A DNA stretch of 64,000 nucleotides from Aeromonas jandaei (lineage in GTDB: Bacteria > Pseudomonadota > Gammaproteobacteria > Enterobacterales > Aeromonadaceae), in the NCBI RefSeq assembly GCF_037890695.1, contig NZ_CP149571.1, positions 1,580,001 through 1,644,000 on the forward strand. The letters run 5' to 3'. The stretch's first letter is position 1. Every line of letters begins with the position of its first letter. The position numbers and the translations under genes are program-made. Positions 23,280 through 31,862 of this stretch are shown piece by piece. The notes beneath the pieces are model-generated. The model saw only the letters and a program-made list of their open reading frames with translations. It was not told the DNA's origin and made no database searches.

Positions 23280-23906
23280 ATGTTCGGTATTCATGATCTT
23301 GCACTGTTTATGGTCTCGGGGTTGCTGCTCAATATCATGCCGGGGCCCGACTCCCTGCTGGTCATGCTGCGCAGTGGCTCGCAAGGGTGGCGTGCCGGTT
23401 CGGTTGCGACGTTGGGCATCGGCACCGGTGTCATGGTGCATGTGCTGGCGGCGGCCCTCGGTCTGTCGGCCCTGCTCAGCGCGTCGGCCGAACTGTTTGC
23501 CCTTATCAAGCTGGCTGGCGCTATCTACCTCATCTATCTGGGGTTCTCCCTGCTGCGCCAGCAGGCTACGGGTGCCATGGAGAGAGGGGCCACCCTGCCT
23601 GCCCTCTCCTATGGCCAGATTTACCGGCAGGGAGTGCTGACCAATGTGCTCAACCCCAAGGTGGCGCTATTTTTTCTCGCCTTCGTGCCCCAGTTCATCG
23701 CACCGGATGCCCCCGACAAGGCGCTCGCCTTTATCCTGCTCGGCTGCATCTTCAATCTGGGCGGTATCATCTGGTGTCACCTGCTGGTCTTTACCACCGT
23801 CTATGCCAGCCACAGGGTACGGTTGTCACAGCGTCTCGGCCGCTGGCTCAACCGGGGCATCGGCACCCTGTTTGTCGGGCTCGGGATCAAGCTCGCCTGC
23901 GACTAG
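23280..23906 (+). CDS. LysE/RhtB family amino-acid exporter
   Basis: The 208-residue membrane protein has six hydrophobic segments. The N-terminal family signature LLLNIMPGPDSLLVMLRSGSQGW and the central GVLTNVLNPKVALFFLAFVPQF are typical of RhtB/LysE carriers that export amino acids or homoserine lactone-like compounds. It begins 30 bases after the ilvIH terminator. The substrate cannot be told from sequence. Confidence 0.9.
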   Translation: MFGIHDLALFMVSGLLLNIMPGPDSLLVMLRSGSQGWRAGSVATLGIGTGVMVHVLAAALGLSALLSASAELFALIKLAGAIYLIYLGFSLLRQQATGAMERGATLPALSYGQIYRQGVLTNVLNPKVALFFLAFVPQFIAPDAPDKALAFILLGCIFNLGGIIWCHLLVFTTVYASHRVRLSQRLGRWLNRGIGTLFVGLGIKLACD

Positions 23907-24041
23907 CTCGCCGCTTTCTGACCTGGGGCAGGTTATCGCGCGCGGCGCTGTGCTATGGTCGGCTGTCAGCTGCGGGGCCAGCCCCGCTCTCTCTTTTTCA
24001 GGCCAGCCCCACTGGCCGTAGCAGCGAGATCCCTTGCCCAG

Positions 24042-25001
24042 ATGAACATCGCCCGGCTCAAGAACTTTACCGAGATCGTGAAGAACAACTTCAACATCTC
24101 GGCGACGGCGGAGAAGCTTTACACCTCCCAGCCAACCCTCAGCAAGCAGATGAAGATGCTGGAAGATGAGCTCGGGCTCGCCCTCTTTACCCGCAAGGGG
24201 AAAAATCTGGTCGGCTTGACCAGCGCAGGCGAGCAGGTGATGGAGCTGGCCAAGGGGGTAGTGGCGCAGGTGGAGCAGATCAACCAGCTCTCGCTGGGTG
24301 AGCAGCTGGCCACCAGCGGGGTGCTGCGTATCGCCACCACCCATACCCAGGCGCGCTACAAGCTGCCCGCGGTGATTACCGAGTTCAGCCGTCGTTATCC
24401 CGATGTGGCGATCCAGCTCCATCAGGGGGCGCCTGCCCAGCTGGCCCAGATGGTGCAAAGCGGCGATGTGGATATGGCGATCGCCACCGAGTCCATGTAT
24501 CTGTTCGACGAGCTAGCTGCGGTGCCCTGTTATCGCTGGGGACGCAGCGTGGTGGTACCCCACGGTCATCCGCTGATCGACTGCCAGCCGCTGTCGATGG
24601 CCGATCTGGCTCGCTATCCCCTCATCACCTATGTATTTGGCTTTACCGGCCGCTCCAAGATGGACAAGGCCTTCAGCCGCCACGGCCTGTCGCCGAAAAC
24701 CGTGCTGACCGCCACCGACACCGACGTGATCAAGCACTACGTCCGGCTCGGGATGGGGGTCGGGGTGATTGCCAGCGTGGCCTTCGACGAGGGGGACAGG
24801 GAGGATCTTGTGAGTCTCAACATCGACCACCTGATCGCCTCGAGCGCCACCCATATCTGCCTGCGCAAGCATGCCCATCTGCGCGACTACATGTACGACT
24901 TTATCCACCTCTACGCCCCCCATATCAGCCGGGAGACGGTGCAACTTCATCTGATCAATCAGCCGCCGACTGCCAATATGGCGGAGTTGCCGTGGCTCTA
25001 G
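24042..25001 (+). CDS. CysB-like LysR family regulator
   Basis: The ATG at 24042 gives 319 residues that align from residue 1 with CysB/Cbl (MNIARLKNFTEIVKNNFNIS). The helix-turn-helix lies in TAEKLYTSQPTLSKQMKMLEDELG. The effector domain keeps CysB-family blocks: IATTHTQARYKLP, ITYVFGFTGRSKMD and VIKHYVRLGMGVGVIASVAF. Several positions differ from what I recall of enterobacterial CysB, so it may be a paralogue rather than the sulfur master regulator. It faces the M20/DUF3100 operon convergently, and may control it. Confidence 0.85.
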   Translation: MNIARLKNFTEIVKNNFNISATAEKLYTSQPTLSKQMKMLEDELGLALFTRKGKNLVGLTSAGEQVMELAKGVVAQVEQINQLSLGEQLATSGVLRIATTHTQARYKLPAVITEFSRRYPDVAIQLHQGAPAQLAQMVQSGDVDMAIATESMYLFDELAAVPCYRWGRSVVVPHGHPLIDCQPLSMADLARYPLITYVFGFTGRSKMDKAFSRHGLSPKTVLTATDTDVIKHYVRLGMGVGVIASVAFDEGDREDLVSLNIDHLIASSATHICLRKHAHLRDYMYDFIHLYAPHISRETVQLHLINQPPTANMAELPWL

Positions 25002-25041
25002 CCGCGGGTTGTTTGTCGTACACAGAGCAAAAATACAGAGA

Positions 25042-25076
25042 CAAAAAAAGAGAGGCCTTGGCCTCTCTTCTGATTT
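25042..25076. terminator. Bidirectional terminator between LysR gene and M20 gene
   Basis: The stem agagaggcc/ggcctctct at 25049-25068 has an A-run on the left, giving a strong T-run for the minus strand, and a weaker T-rich flank on the right. Confidence 0.8.
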
Positions 25077-25091
25077 TATCGGTATGCGGGA

Positions 25092-26273
25092 TTAAGCGCT
25101 GCGGGTCGCCAGATTGATAAAAATCTGGGCTCCGACCAGCAGGCAGTCGTCATCGAGGTAGTAGGGGTTGGCATGCAGGTAGTTGCAGATCCCTTTGGCC
25201 TGACAGCCGCTGCCGAGGAAGAACATGGCCCCCTTGCGGCCACGGCAGGCGTTGACCATATAGCTGAAATCTTCGCTGCCGGTCATCGGCTGACCCTGAG
25301 CGTTGATCCCCTCGGAGGGCAATACGTCGGCGGCCGCTTGCAGCAGACGGGCGCAGGCATCGGCGTGGTTCTCGACCGCCGGATACCCGGCATAGACCAT
25401 CTTGGTCTTGAAGCCGCGCAGTTCGCTCTGGGCCACGATCTCCTTGAAGCTGTTCTTCAGGATCTGGTCGGTCTCGGCATCCATGGCACGGATGGTACCG
25501 CGCGCCTGCACATGGTCGGCGATGGCGTTGGGGATGGTGCCGCCGCTGATCATGCCGCAGCCAAACACCGCCGGGCTGAACGGACTGGTGCGCTTGGCGA
25601 CGATGTAGTCCATGTCCTCGATGATCCGCACCGCTTCACGGATGGCATCCAGCCCCTTGTGAGGGGTGGAGCCGTGGGCGGAGATACCGTGCACATCCAG
25701 CGTCCAGGCGGAGCCCCAGGAGGACATGACACCGTGGTTGAACTTGATGGTGCCGGTCTCCATGGCACCGTCGTTATGGAGGGCATAGACCTCGTCCACC
25801 CCCTTCATGCAGCCCAGTTCGACCATCTTCTCGGCGCCCGGCACCCGCATATCCTCTTCCGCCATCTGGAAGATAAAGCGGACGTTGTACTGCAAGCGGG
25901 AGCGCTGTTCTGAGAGGAATTTGGCTGCGGTCAGGGCGATCGCCATATGGGAGTCGTGACCGCAGTTGTGAGCCATCCCCTCGTGGGTCGACTTGAACGC
26001 AACGTCGCTCATGTCGTGCATCTCGAGGCCATCCATGTCGGCACGGAAGGCGATAGTCGGCAGTACCGGGTCAACCACCAGATCGCCGTGGAAACCGGTG
26101 AAGCCCGGGTAGTCGGTTAGACGGTAGCCGAAGCTTGCCATCAGCTCGCGGCAGTAGGCCGAGGTCTTGAACTCGACGCCGGAGGCTTCCGGAATGGTGT
26201 GCAGATGGTGGCGCACTTCGTGGCTGAAGTCGCGCAGGGCCAGCAGGGCCGGTTCAATATGGATGTTGTTCAT
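25092..26273 (-). CDS. M20D family amidohydrolase/carboxypeptidase
   Basis: This is a 393-residue metal-dependent hydrolase of the hippurate hydrolase/N-acyl-amino-acid amidohydrolase type. Metal and catalytic motifs are FRADMDGL, AHNCGHDSHMAIAL, FQMAEED and the lid motif HGISAHGSTPHKGLDAI, then TGSEDFSYMV near the C terminus. No signal peptide is seen, so it is cytoplasmic. Its start overlaps the stop of the upstream membrane gene by one base (TGATG), which points to uptake of an amide-linked compound followed by hydrolysis inside the cell. The substrate is unknown. Confidence 0.9.
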   Translation of the reverse strand: MNNIHIEPALLALRDFSHEVRHHLHTIPEASGVEFKTSAYCRELMASFGYRLTDYPGFTGFHGDLVVDPVLPTIAFRADMDGLEMHDMSDVAFKSTHEGMAHNCGHDSHMAIALTAAKFLSEQRSRLQYNVRFIFQMAEEDMRVPGAEKMVELGCMKGVDEVYALHNDGAMETGTIKFNHGVMSSWGSAWTLDVHGISAHGSTPHKGLDAIREAVRIIEDMDYIVAKRTSPFSPAVFGCGMISGGTIPNAIADHVQARGTIRAMDAETDQILKNSFKEIVAQSELRGFKTKMVYAGYPAVENHADACARLLQAAADVLPSEGINAQGQPMTGSEDFSYMVNACRGRKGAMFFLGSGCQAKGICNYLHANPYYLDDDCLLVGAQIFINLATRSA

Positions 26274-26722
26274 CAGATGATCCCTTGAATGGAGAAGCCG
26301 AGTTGGGCCACCAGCGAGGCGCCGAAGAAGCAGCAGGTGGAGACGATCATGAAGATCAGGATCACTTTCCAGGACATCTTCTTCAGCTCTTCCAGCTGAC
26401 CGCCCACCGAGAGACCGGCAAAGGCCAGCAGCGGTACGCAGCAGGAGAGGAAGGAGATCTTGGCGACGGCGTCGATAAAGAGGCCGCGCACCGGGGTCTC
26501 CGGCAGGCAGATGAGAATGCCGATGATGGTGGCATAGGCAAACGCCGGCAGGGAGGAGGGCAGATAGCGCTTGGCAATCAGCGAAGCGAACACCACCAGC
26601 GACATGGCAATGAAGCTGTCACCCATCTGCCAGAGCGGGGTGCCGGTGGTCAGGGTCTGGGTAAACATGGCCAGCAGGATCGCCAGAAAGACGAACCGCA
26701 TATCCATTACGATGCTTTTCAT
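26273..26722 (-). CDS. Small inner-membrane protein paired with DUF3100 protein
   Basis: The 149-residue protein has about four or five hydrophobic segments (FVFLAILLAMFTQTL, SFIAMSLVVFASLIA, FAYATIIGILICL, VPLLAFAGLSV, VILIFMIVSTCCFF). It overlaps both neighbours: its start with the DUF3100 stop (ATGA) and its stop with the M20 start (TGATG). Such coupling suggests fixed stoichiometry with the DUF3100 protein. Together they total about 420 residues, so they may be two halves of one transporter. I do not recognise a characterised family. Confidence 0.8.
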   Translation of the reverse strand: MKSIVMDMRFVFLAILLAMFTQTLTTGTPLWQMGDSFIAMSLVVFASLIAKRYLPSSLPAFAYATIIGILICLPETPVRGLFIDAVAKISFLSCCVPLLAFAGLSVGGQLEELKKMSWKVILIFMIVSTCCFFGASLVAQLGFSIQGII

Positions 26723-27537
26723 GCTTTCTCTCCTTTGGCAGTCAGGGCATAGATTTTTTCAGCGAGCGGCAGACCCAGATAGGTGAGGGAGAGGGCGCCG
26801 AGGGCAGACGAGAGCAGGTTCGAGGCTGCCGCGATACTCAGCACCTGCTGAGCCAGTGCTTCGTCGAGACCGTTGATCAGGGCGCCGGAAGCGGCACTCA
26901 GCATGGAGCCTGAGCCCACACCGGAGCCGGCAGCCAGCGCCAGCGGGTGCAGACCGGTGAGCGGGGCGATGCTGCCCAGCACGCTGAACCAGAGGGTGCC
27001 GATGACGGAGCCGCACAGGTAGATGGCCAGCACGCCGATGTACTCCTGGGAGCCGGTGCCGAACTTGCCCTGAATTACCGCAACGGACGGCTCACGGCTG
27101 ATGGAGGAGCAGGCCCCGATGGCGCGACGGCCAAAGCCGAACTTCACCGCCAGCGGGATGGCGATCAGGATCGGCAGCAGGTTGCCAATCTCCTGCAGGA
27201 ACAGCGGCACGCCGACGCTCAGGATCATCTTCAGGTTGGGGATGATCATCCCCGCATACTGGGTGCCCAGGATCAGCAGGCTGAAACCCACCATCTTGCC
27301 GCAGAAGCCCTCTTCTTTTTCGGTGAAGAGCTGCTTCCAGCCGGGGATGCGATCCTTGACCGGTTTGGCGGAGACAATCATGCCGATGATCACGGCAAAG
27401 AGCATTGGCAGGATCGGGATGATGGCGATGCCGATCTTGATCTCCTGTTTGCCTATCAGGTACTGGGCCACAAAGATCAGCATGGCGGTTGCCAATATGC
27501 TGACCGTGACCGTCTTGAGGGGGCTGGTTTGCTGCAT
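26719..27537 (-). CDS. DUF3100 family membrane protein
   Basis: I choose the start at 27537 (MQQTSPLKTVTVSILATAML), which follows aagag; an in-frame ATG at 27561 lacks a ribosome site. The 272 residues hold about eight hydrophobic segments. A conserved-looking loop, GACSSISREPSVAVIQGKFG, and a glycine/serine-rich stretch, GSGVGSGSMLSAASGAL, are the kind of unwound elements seen in secondary carriers. I assign the DUF3100 family from recollection of its sequence. It is the first gene of the operon with the small membrane protein and the M20 hydrolase. Confidence 0.75.
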   Translation of the reverse strand: MQQTSPLKTVTVSILATAMLIFVAQYLIGKQEIKIGIAIIPILPMLFAVIIGMIVSAKPVKDRIPGWKQLFTEKEEGFCGKMVGFSLLILGTQYAGMIIPNLKMILSVGVPLFLQEIGNLLPILIAIPLAVKFGFGRRAIGACSSISREPSVAVIQGKFGTGSQEYIGVLAIYLCGSVIGTLWFSVLGSIAPLTGLHPLALAAGSGVGSGSMLSAASGALINGLDEALAQQVLSIAAASNLLSSALGALSLTYLGLPLAEKIYALTAKGEKA

Positions 27538-27768
27538 AGTTTTTTCTCTTGTTATTCCCATGTGTGGCCATCGTCAGGATTGTCCAGACCGATGATGGGG
27601 GCATGATAGGGAGGGTCGCGGGGGAGGAATGTGACCTTCATCAAGCTGGCCATATGGCATTTTTTCATGGGGTATGCCCTTTAACCCTATGGATACCAAG
27701 GGTTAAATGCCGTTAACAGAACGTCAGCATTGGCAGGACAAGATACGCAAACAGGAGGGAGATGGTGA

Positions 27769-27788
27769 CACCGCCCTGCAGGGCGGTG
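27769..27788. repeat. Perfect 20-base palindrome downstream of the EamA gene
   Basis: Arms caccgccctg and cagggcggtg are exact reverse complements, 8 bases past the stop of the EamA-type gene. There is no T-run on either side. It could stabilise an mRNA end or act as a weak terminator. Confidence 0.6.
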
Positions 27789-27795
27789 ACGCGTA

Positions 27796-28677
27796 TCAGA
27801 CGGGCGTTTTGAGGCGGGCACTGCGCAGCAGCAGGGGTAGTTGGTAGAGCACCAGGGCGCCGAGCACCAGTCCGGCTCCGGCCAGTTTGGCGCCGCCGAG
27901 GGGTTCGCTATAGAAGAGGGTGCTCAGGATCAGGGTCCAGACCGGTTCCAGCAGCATCATCAGGGCGGCGTGAGCGGTAGTCATCTTGCTCAACGCATGA
28001 GTGAGCAGCCAGTAGCGCAATGTGGTGGCGATCAAGACGCTCGCAGCAAACCAGCCCCAGATGCCGTGGCTGACACCGGCCTCGGGCCACTGTTCGGTCA
28101 GCAGGGAGAGCAGGGTGCCGAGCAGGCCGGTCATCGCCAGCTGAATGCAGGTGAGCCAGGTGGGGGCGATGGATTGGGCGAAGTGGCGATGGACGGCAAG
28201 CTGGATGCCGAGAGTGGTGGCAGCCGCCAGAAACCAGAACAGCGAGAGCGACACGCCCCAGTGGGTGCTGCTGGAGAGCAGCAGCAAACCGGCGATAGCG
28301 ATGGGCAGGGTGAGCCAGTAGTGGCGGCCGGGTTTGGCCCGAAAGGCTGCCCAGGCGGCCAGCGGGGCCATCAGGGTCGCAACGCTCATGATAAAGGCGC
28401 CGCTGCCGAGCGCATCGCTCTGGCTGATGGCGGTGACCCACAGCAGCAGGCTGGCACCGAGCAGGGTGCCACAACCGGCAGCGCGCACTATCTGGGGTCG
28501 GGTCGGCGGTGGTTCACGCAGCCAGGCCAGGGGGAGCAAAAGCAGGGCGGCCAGCAGGAAGCGGCTACCGATAAAGGCGGCGGGCGGCAGTTCGCGGATC
28601 GCCTCTTTCGAGAAGAGCCAGCCGGCGGCGGCCAGCAGGGTGACCAGTACCATCAGCAGCAGGGGCGTGCGGTTCAT
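27796..28677 (-). CDS. EamA/DMT superfamily transporter
   Basis: The 293-residue protein has ten hydrophobic segments in two EamA repeats, with the DMT-type marks FIGSRFLLAALLLLPL in the first half and LMMLLEPVWTLILSTLFYSE in the second (the E-P-V-W motif before the last helices). It is likely a drug/metabolite or amino-acid exporter in the inner membrane. It is monocistronic on the minus strand, 38 bases beyond the fis terminator. Confidence 0.9.
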   Translation of the reverse strand: MNRTPLLLMVLVTLLAAAGWLFSKEAIRELPPAAFIGSRFLLAALLLLPLAWLREPPPTRPQIVRAAGCGTLLGASLLLWVTAISQSDALGSGAFIMSVATLMAPLAAWAAFRAKPGRHYWLTLPIAIAGLLLLSSSTHWGVSLSLFWFLAAATTLGIQLAVHRHFAQSIAPTWLTCIQLAMTGLLGTLLSLLTEQWPEAGVSHGIWGWFAASVLIATTLRYWLLTHALSKMTTAHAALMMLLEPVWTLILSTLFYSEPLGGAKLAGAGLVLGALVLYQLPLLLRSARLKTPV

Positions 28678-28714
28678 AGCGCTTGTAGTGGGGAAGTGGG
28701 AAGGGGAGCATAAA

Positions 28715-28748
28715 GAAAGGCGCCGGGTATTGCTACCCGGCGCCTTTC
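28715..28748 (-). terminator. Terminator of dusB-fis
   Basis: A 15-bp stem, gaaaggcgccgggta/tacccggcgcctttc, has a 4-nt loop. On the minus strand it ends in tttcttta, just after fis. Confidence 0.88.
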
Positions 28749-28788
28749 ATCTTTGCCCTGTTCCGCTTGCGCGGCATCAGGCCAGCAA

Positions 28789-29085
28789 TCAGTTCATGCC
28801 GTAACGCTTGAGCTTCTTGCGCAGGGTACCACGGTTGATGCCCATCATCACGGCGGCGCGAGTCTGGTTACCGCGGGTGTACTGCATGATCACGTCCAGC
28901 ATCGGCGCTTCGACTTCGGAAAGAACCATATCGTACAGATCAATCACTTCCTGACCGTTCAACTGGGCCAGGTAGTTACGCAGGGCCTGTTGCACAGAGT
29001 CACGCAGGGGGCGCTGGGTCGGCTCGGCAGCGTGATTGTGAGTAGTTGTTACCAATGCATCAGAAGTCAGGGTTTGTTCGAACAT
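28789..29085 (-). CDS. fis: Nucleoid-associated DNA-binding protein Fis
   Basis: The 98-residue protein is the standard Fis length. The C-terminal helix-turn-helix [22 protein letters not shown] and the dimer core [20 protein letters not shown] are nearly the enterobacterial sequence. Fis bends DNA and activates rRNA and other growth-linked promoters. It is the second gene after dusB, 25 bases downstream, as in enterics. Confidence 0.98.
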   Translation of the reverse strand: MFEQTLTSDALVTTTHNHAAEPTQRPLRDSVQQALRNYLAQLNGQEVIDLYDMVLSEVEAPMLDVIMQYTRGNQTRAAVMMGINRGTLRKKLKRYGMN

Positions 29086-29110
29086 ATTCGGTCGGCTCTT
29101 TAGTTATGCG

Positions 29111-30076
29111 TTAACCTAATCCATCGAAATACGCTTCGAGTGCCTCAAGTTGTGCGTCTGCACAATCCAGGGCATTGAAGTGCTTACGGAATTCTCGGCC
29201 CGTCTCTTCTTCATCCAGATACCAGCCCACGTGTTTACGGGCTATGCGCGCTCCCAGATATGCACCATAAAACTGGTGCAGGTTGGTTACATGCTCGTTC
29301 ATCAGGGTGCGAACCTCTTCCCTTTCGGGAGGCGGCAGCTTGGTGCCCGTCTCAAGAAAATGACGGATTTCCCGGAAAATCCAGGGTCGTCCTTGCGCAG
29401 CGCGGCCGATCATCACGGCGTCGACGCCGGTATAGTCGAGGACATACCGGGCCTTTTCCGGGCTGTTGATGTCGCCATTGGCGACAACAGGAATCGATAC
29501 GGCCTGCTTAATCGCCCTGATAGTGTCGTATTCCGCTTCGCCCTTGTAGAGGCAGGCACGGGTACGACCATGCACGGCGAGGGCCGCGATACCGCAATCT
29601 TCGGCGATTCGGGCGATCTCCACGCCATTGCGGTTATCCGGATCCCATCCTGTGCGGATCTTCAAGGTGACAGGCACCTCCACTGCATCCACCACGGCCC
29701 GGCAAATTGCTTTGACCTGATCGGGGTATCGCAGCAGGGCTGAACCTGCCAGCTTCTTATTCACTTTTTTTGCCGGACATCCCATGTTGATGTCGACGAT
29801 CTGTGCGCCCTGCTCCACGTTGTAGCGGGCAGCAAACGCCATCATCTCGGGGTCGGCTCCGGCAATCTGGACCGATCGCAAACCGCCTTCTGCAGAGTGA
29901 TCCATTCTCATCCGGGTTTTCTGGGTATCCCAGACATCCGGGTTGGCCAGCAGCATCTCGGAAACGGCCATGCCGGCCCCCAGTCGCAAACAAAGTTCAC
30001 GGAATGGTCGGTCAGTTACACCGGCCATGGGAGCCACGATCAAGGGAGTTTCAAGCGTGTGGGGACCTATCTGCAT
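29111..30076 (-). CDS. dusB: tRNA-dihydrouridine synthase B
   Basis: This flavin enzyme reduces uridines in the D-loop of tRNA. It has 321 residues. The N terminus LIVAPMAGVTDRPFRELCLR is the FMN barrel entry, and INMGCPAKKVNKKLAGSALL carries the catalytic Cys. VANGDINSPEKA and IGRAAQGRPWIF bind FMN phosphate. Its operon with fis is conserved across gammaproteobacteria and gives Fis its growth-phase control. Confidence 0.97.
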   Translation of the reverse strand: MQIGPHTLETPLIVAPMAGVTDRPFRELCLRLGAGMAVSEMLLANPDVWDTQKTRMRMDHSAEGGLRSVQIAGADPEMMAFAARYNVEQGAQIVDINMGCPAKKVNKKLAGSALLRYPDQVKAICRAVVDAVEVPVTLKIRTGWDPDNRNGVEIARIAEDCGIAALAVHGRTRACLYKGEAEYDTIRAIKQAVSIPVVANGDINSPEKARYVLDYTGVDAVMIGRAAQGRPWIFREIRHFLETGTKLPPPEREEVRTLMNEHVTNLHQFYGAYLGARIARKHVGWYLDEEETGREFRKHFNALDCADAQLEALEAYFDGLG

Positions 30077-30106
30077 TCCACGGTTACCATCGGCTTAGGG
30101 CGGCGT

Positions 30107-30135
30107 ATATTACGCATTTTTTAGGCAGGAGAAAA
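30107..30135 (-). promoter_or_regulatory. Probable dusB-fis promoter
   Basis: On the minus strand, -10 TAATAT (30107-30112) is preceded by a 17-base spacer and a weak -35 TTTTCT (30130-30135). It is followed by a GC-rich discriminator (acgccgccc). A GC-rich discriminator is a hallmark of stringently controlled promoters, which fits fis. Confidence 0.55.
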
Positions 30136-30366
30136 GGTTAGTATTTGAGCGTCAGCCATTTTTTTCTGAAAAAAACGTCGCGCCAAGGCTTGCAAATTCT
30201 GGAGTTATTGAAAAACGGCCAGATTGACCGTCAGGGAGTGCTGTACCATTCGGGCCAGCCCCTTGCATAATTGTCTGTCCACTTGTCGGCCTCGTTTGCG
30301 TTATGATGGCGGGCTTATGCGAGCAAAAGCTCCAAACATTTTTGCAACAATGCGGATTGGGGATCT

Positions 30367-31788
30367 ATGACGTCAAGGTTCATTACATCACTCTGGCCGT
30401 GTCTGCTGGGTGCCGTGCTGGGGTCGGCGCAGGCACAGACCATCAGTTTCAGCGAGGCCTGGACCCGGGTCATCCAGCAGGATGAGGGGCTGGCTGCCGA
30501 ACAGGCAGGGGTGGATCGCGCCAAGCAGTTGCGCGAGGCTGCCAAATCCATGTATCTGCCCAAGGTAGATGTGGGGGCCAGCTATACCCACCTCGATCAG
30601 CCGATGGAACTCGACATGATGGATCTCAACCCCATCGCCAGCCATCCGGAGATGATCAAGGCGCTGCAGGGCATATTGAGCCAATCGACAGTACCTCTTC
30701 CTCAGCTCTCGCCCGACGACTTCGTTACACCTCTCACCAAGCAGAATGTCGTGACCAGCTCGGTCAAGATGCTCTGGCCGCTCTTTACCGGCGGTCGCAT
30801 CGATGCGGCGCAGGATATCCGCCAGGCGCAGGTGAGCGAGGCGCAGCAACTGCTGGTGCTCAAGGAGCAGTCCACTTTCGAGAGCCTCTCCCAGGCCTAT
30901 TTCGGTGTGGTGCTGGCAGGTCAGGTGGTACAGACCAAGCAGGATATTGAGGAGGGGCTGGCCCGTCATCTGGATCACGCCAGGAAGCTTGAAGCGCAGG
31001 GGCAGATAGCCAAGGTGGAGCGTCTCTCTGCCCAGTCTGCCTATGACCGCGCCCGCATCGATACCCAGAAGGCGCGTCGCAGTCTCGAGATCGCCGAACT
31101 GGCCCTTGGCCGCATGCTGAAGTTGCCAGATGCCCAGCCGGGCAGCGGCCTGTTCGTCAACAGTGAGCTGCCGCGCCTCGATGGGCTGGTGCAACAGACC
31201 CTGGAAGTTCACCCCGGCCTCAAGTTGCTCAGCGCCAAGAAGGAGCAGGCCAAGGGGATGATCCGGGTCGAGCAGGGCAAATATGCCCCCGAGGTGTTCC
31301 TGTTCGGTAACTACAACCTCTATGAAGATGATTCGATAGCTTCCAAGACAGCGCCGGACTGGCTGGTGGGGGTGGGCGTCAGCATGCCGCTGGTGAGCCG
31401 CGATGGCCGCTCCGAGACGGTGCAGGCTGCCAAGAGTGCCGAGCTGCAGGTCAATCTGCTGCAGGCCAAAACCCGCGAGGATCTGAAGCTGCTGGTGGAA
31501 AAGACCTGGCGTGAAGCGGCGCAGGGGCTGGAGGAGTATCAATCCCTCTCTTCCACCCAGGCGCTGGCCGAGGAGAACGTGCTGCTGCGTGACAAAGCCT
31601 TCGGACAGGGGCTCTCTACGTCACTCGATGTAGTGGATGCCCAGAACCAGCTGGCAGGGGTCAAGACCCAGCGCGCGGCGGCGGCTTATCAATATGTGGT
31701 GTCGCTGGCCCGTCTGCTGGCCCTCTCCGGCCAGATGAACAGTTTCAATCAATATCAGCACGGTCAGGTGATCGAGGTGAACTCATGA
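30367..31788 (+). CDS. TolC-family outer-membrane efflux protein
   Basis: This 473-residue protein has a signal peptide (RFITSLWPCLLGAVLGSAQAQ) and two OEP repeats rich in Ala, Gln and Leu with long helices. Typical blocks are FSEAWTRVIQQDEGL, LFTGGRIDAAQDIRQAQVSE and GQGLSTSLDVVDAQNQLAGV near the C terminus. It forms the outer-membrane channel of the export system encoded downstream. Its stop overlaps a 25-codon ORF (ATGA) that leads into the adaptor gene. Confidence 0.92.
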   Translation: MTSRFITSLWPCLLGAVLGSAQAQTISFSEAWTRVIQQDEGLAAEQAGVDRAKQLREAAKSMYLPKVDVGASYTHLDQPMELDMMDLNPIASHPEMIKALQGILSQSTVPLPQLSPDDFVTPLTKQNVVTSSVKMLWPLFTGGRIDAAQDIRQAQVSEAQQLLVLKEQSTFESLSQAYFGVVLAGQVVQTKQDIEEGLARHLDHARKLEAQGQIAKVERLSAQSAYDRARIDTQKARRSLEIAELALGRMLKLPDAQPGSGLFVNSELPRLDGLVQQTLEVHPGLKLLSAKKEQAKGMIRVEQGKYAPEVFLFGNYNLYEDDSIASKTAPDWLVGVGVSMPLVSRDGRSETVQAAKSAELQVNLLQAKTREDLKLLVEKTWREAAQGLEEYQSLSSTQALAEENVLLRDKAFGQGLSTSLDVVDAQNQLAGVKTQRAAAAYQYVVSLARLLALSGQMNSFNQYQHGQVIEVNS

Positions 31789-31862
31789 TCGCACTTCAGT
31801 CCGTGCCTTTTTCTATCTCTGTTTCGACCGCCAAGGGTCGCCCGTTTGTCGAGGTGAAGTGA
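31785..31862 (+). CDS. Possible 25-codon linking ORF between channel and adaptor genes
   Basis: The frame starts MIALQSVPFSISVSTAKG. Its ATG overlaps the TolC-like stop (ATGA at 31785-31788), and its TGA overlaps the adaptor ATG (TGATG at 31860-31864). It fills the gap between the two genes exactly. It may be translated only to carry ribosomes to the adaptor start. No family is recognised; the peptide may have no role of its own. Confidence 0.35.
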   Translation: MIALQSVPFSISVSTAKGRPFVEVK

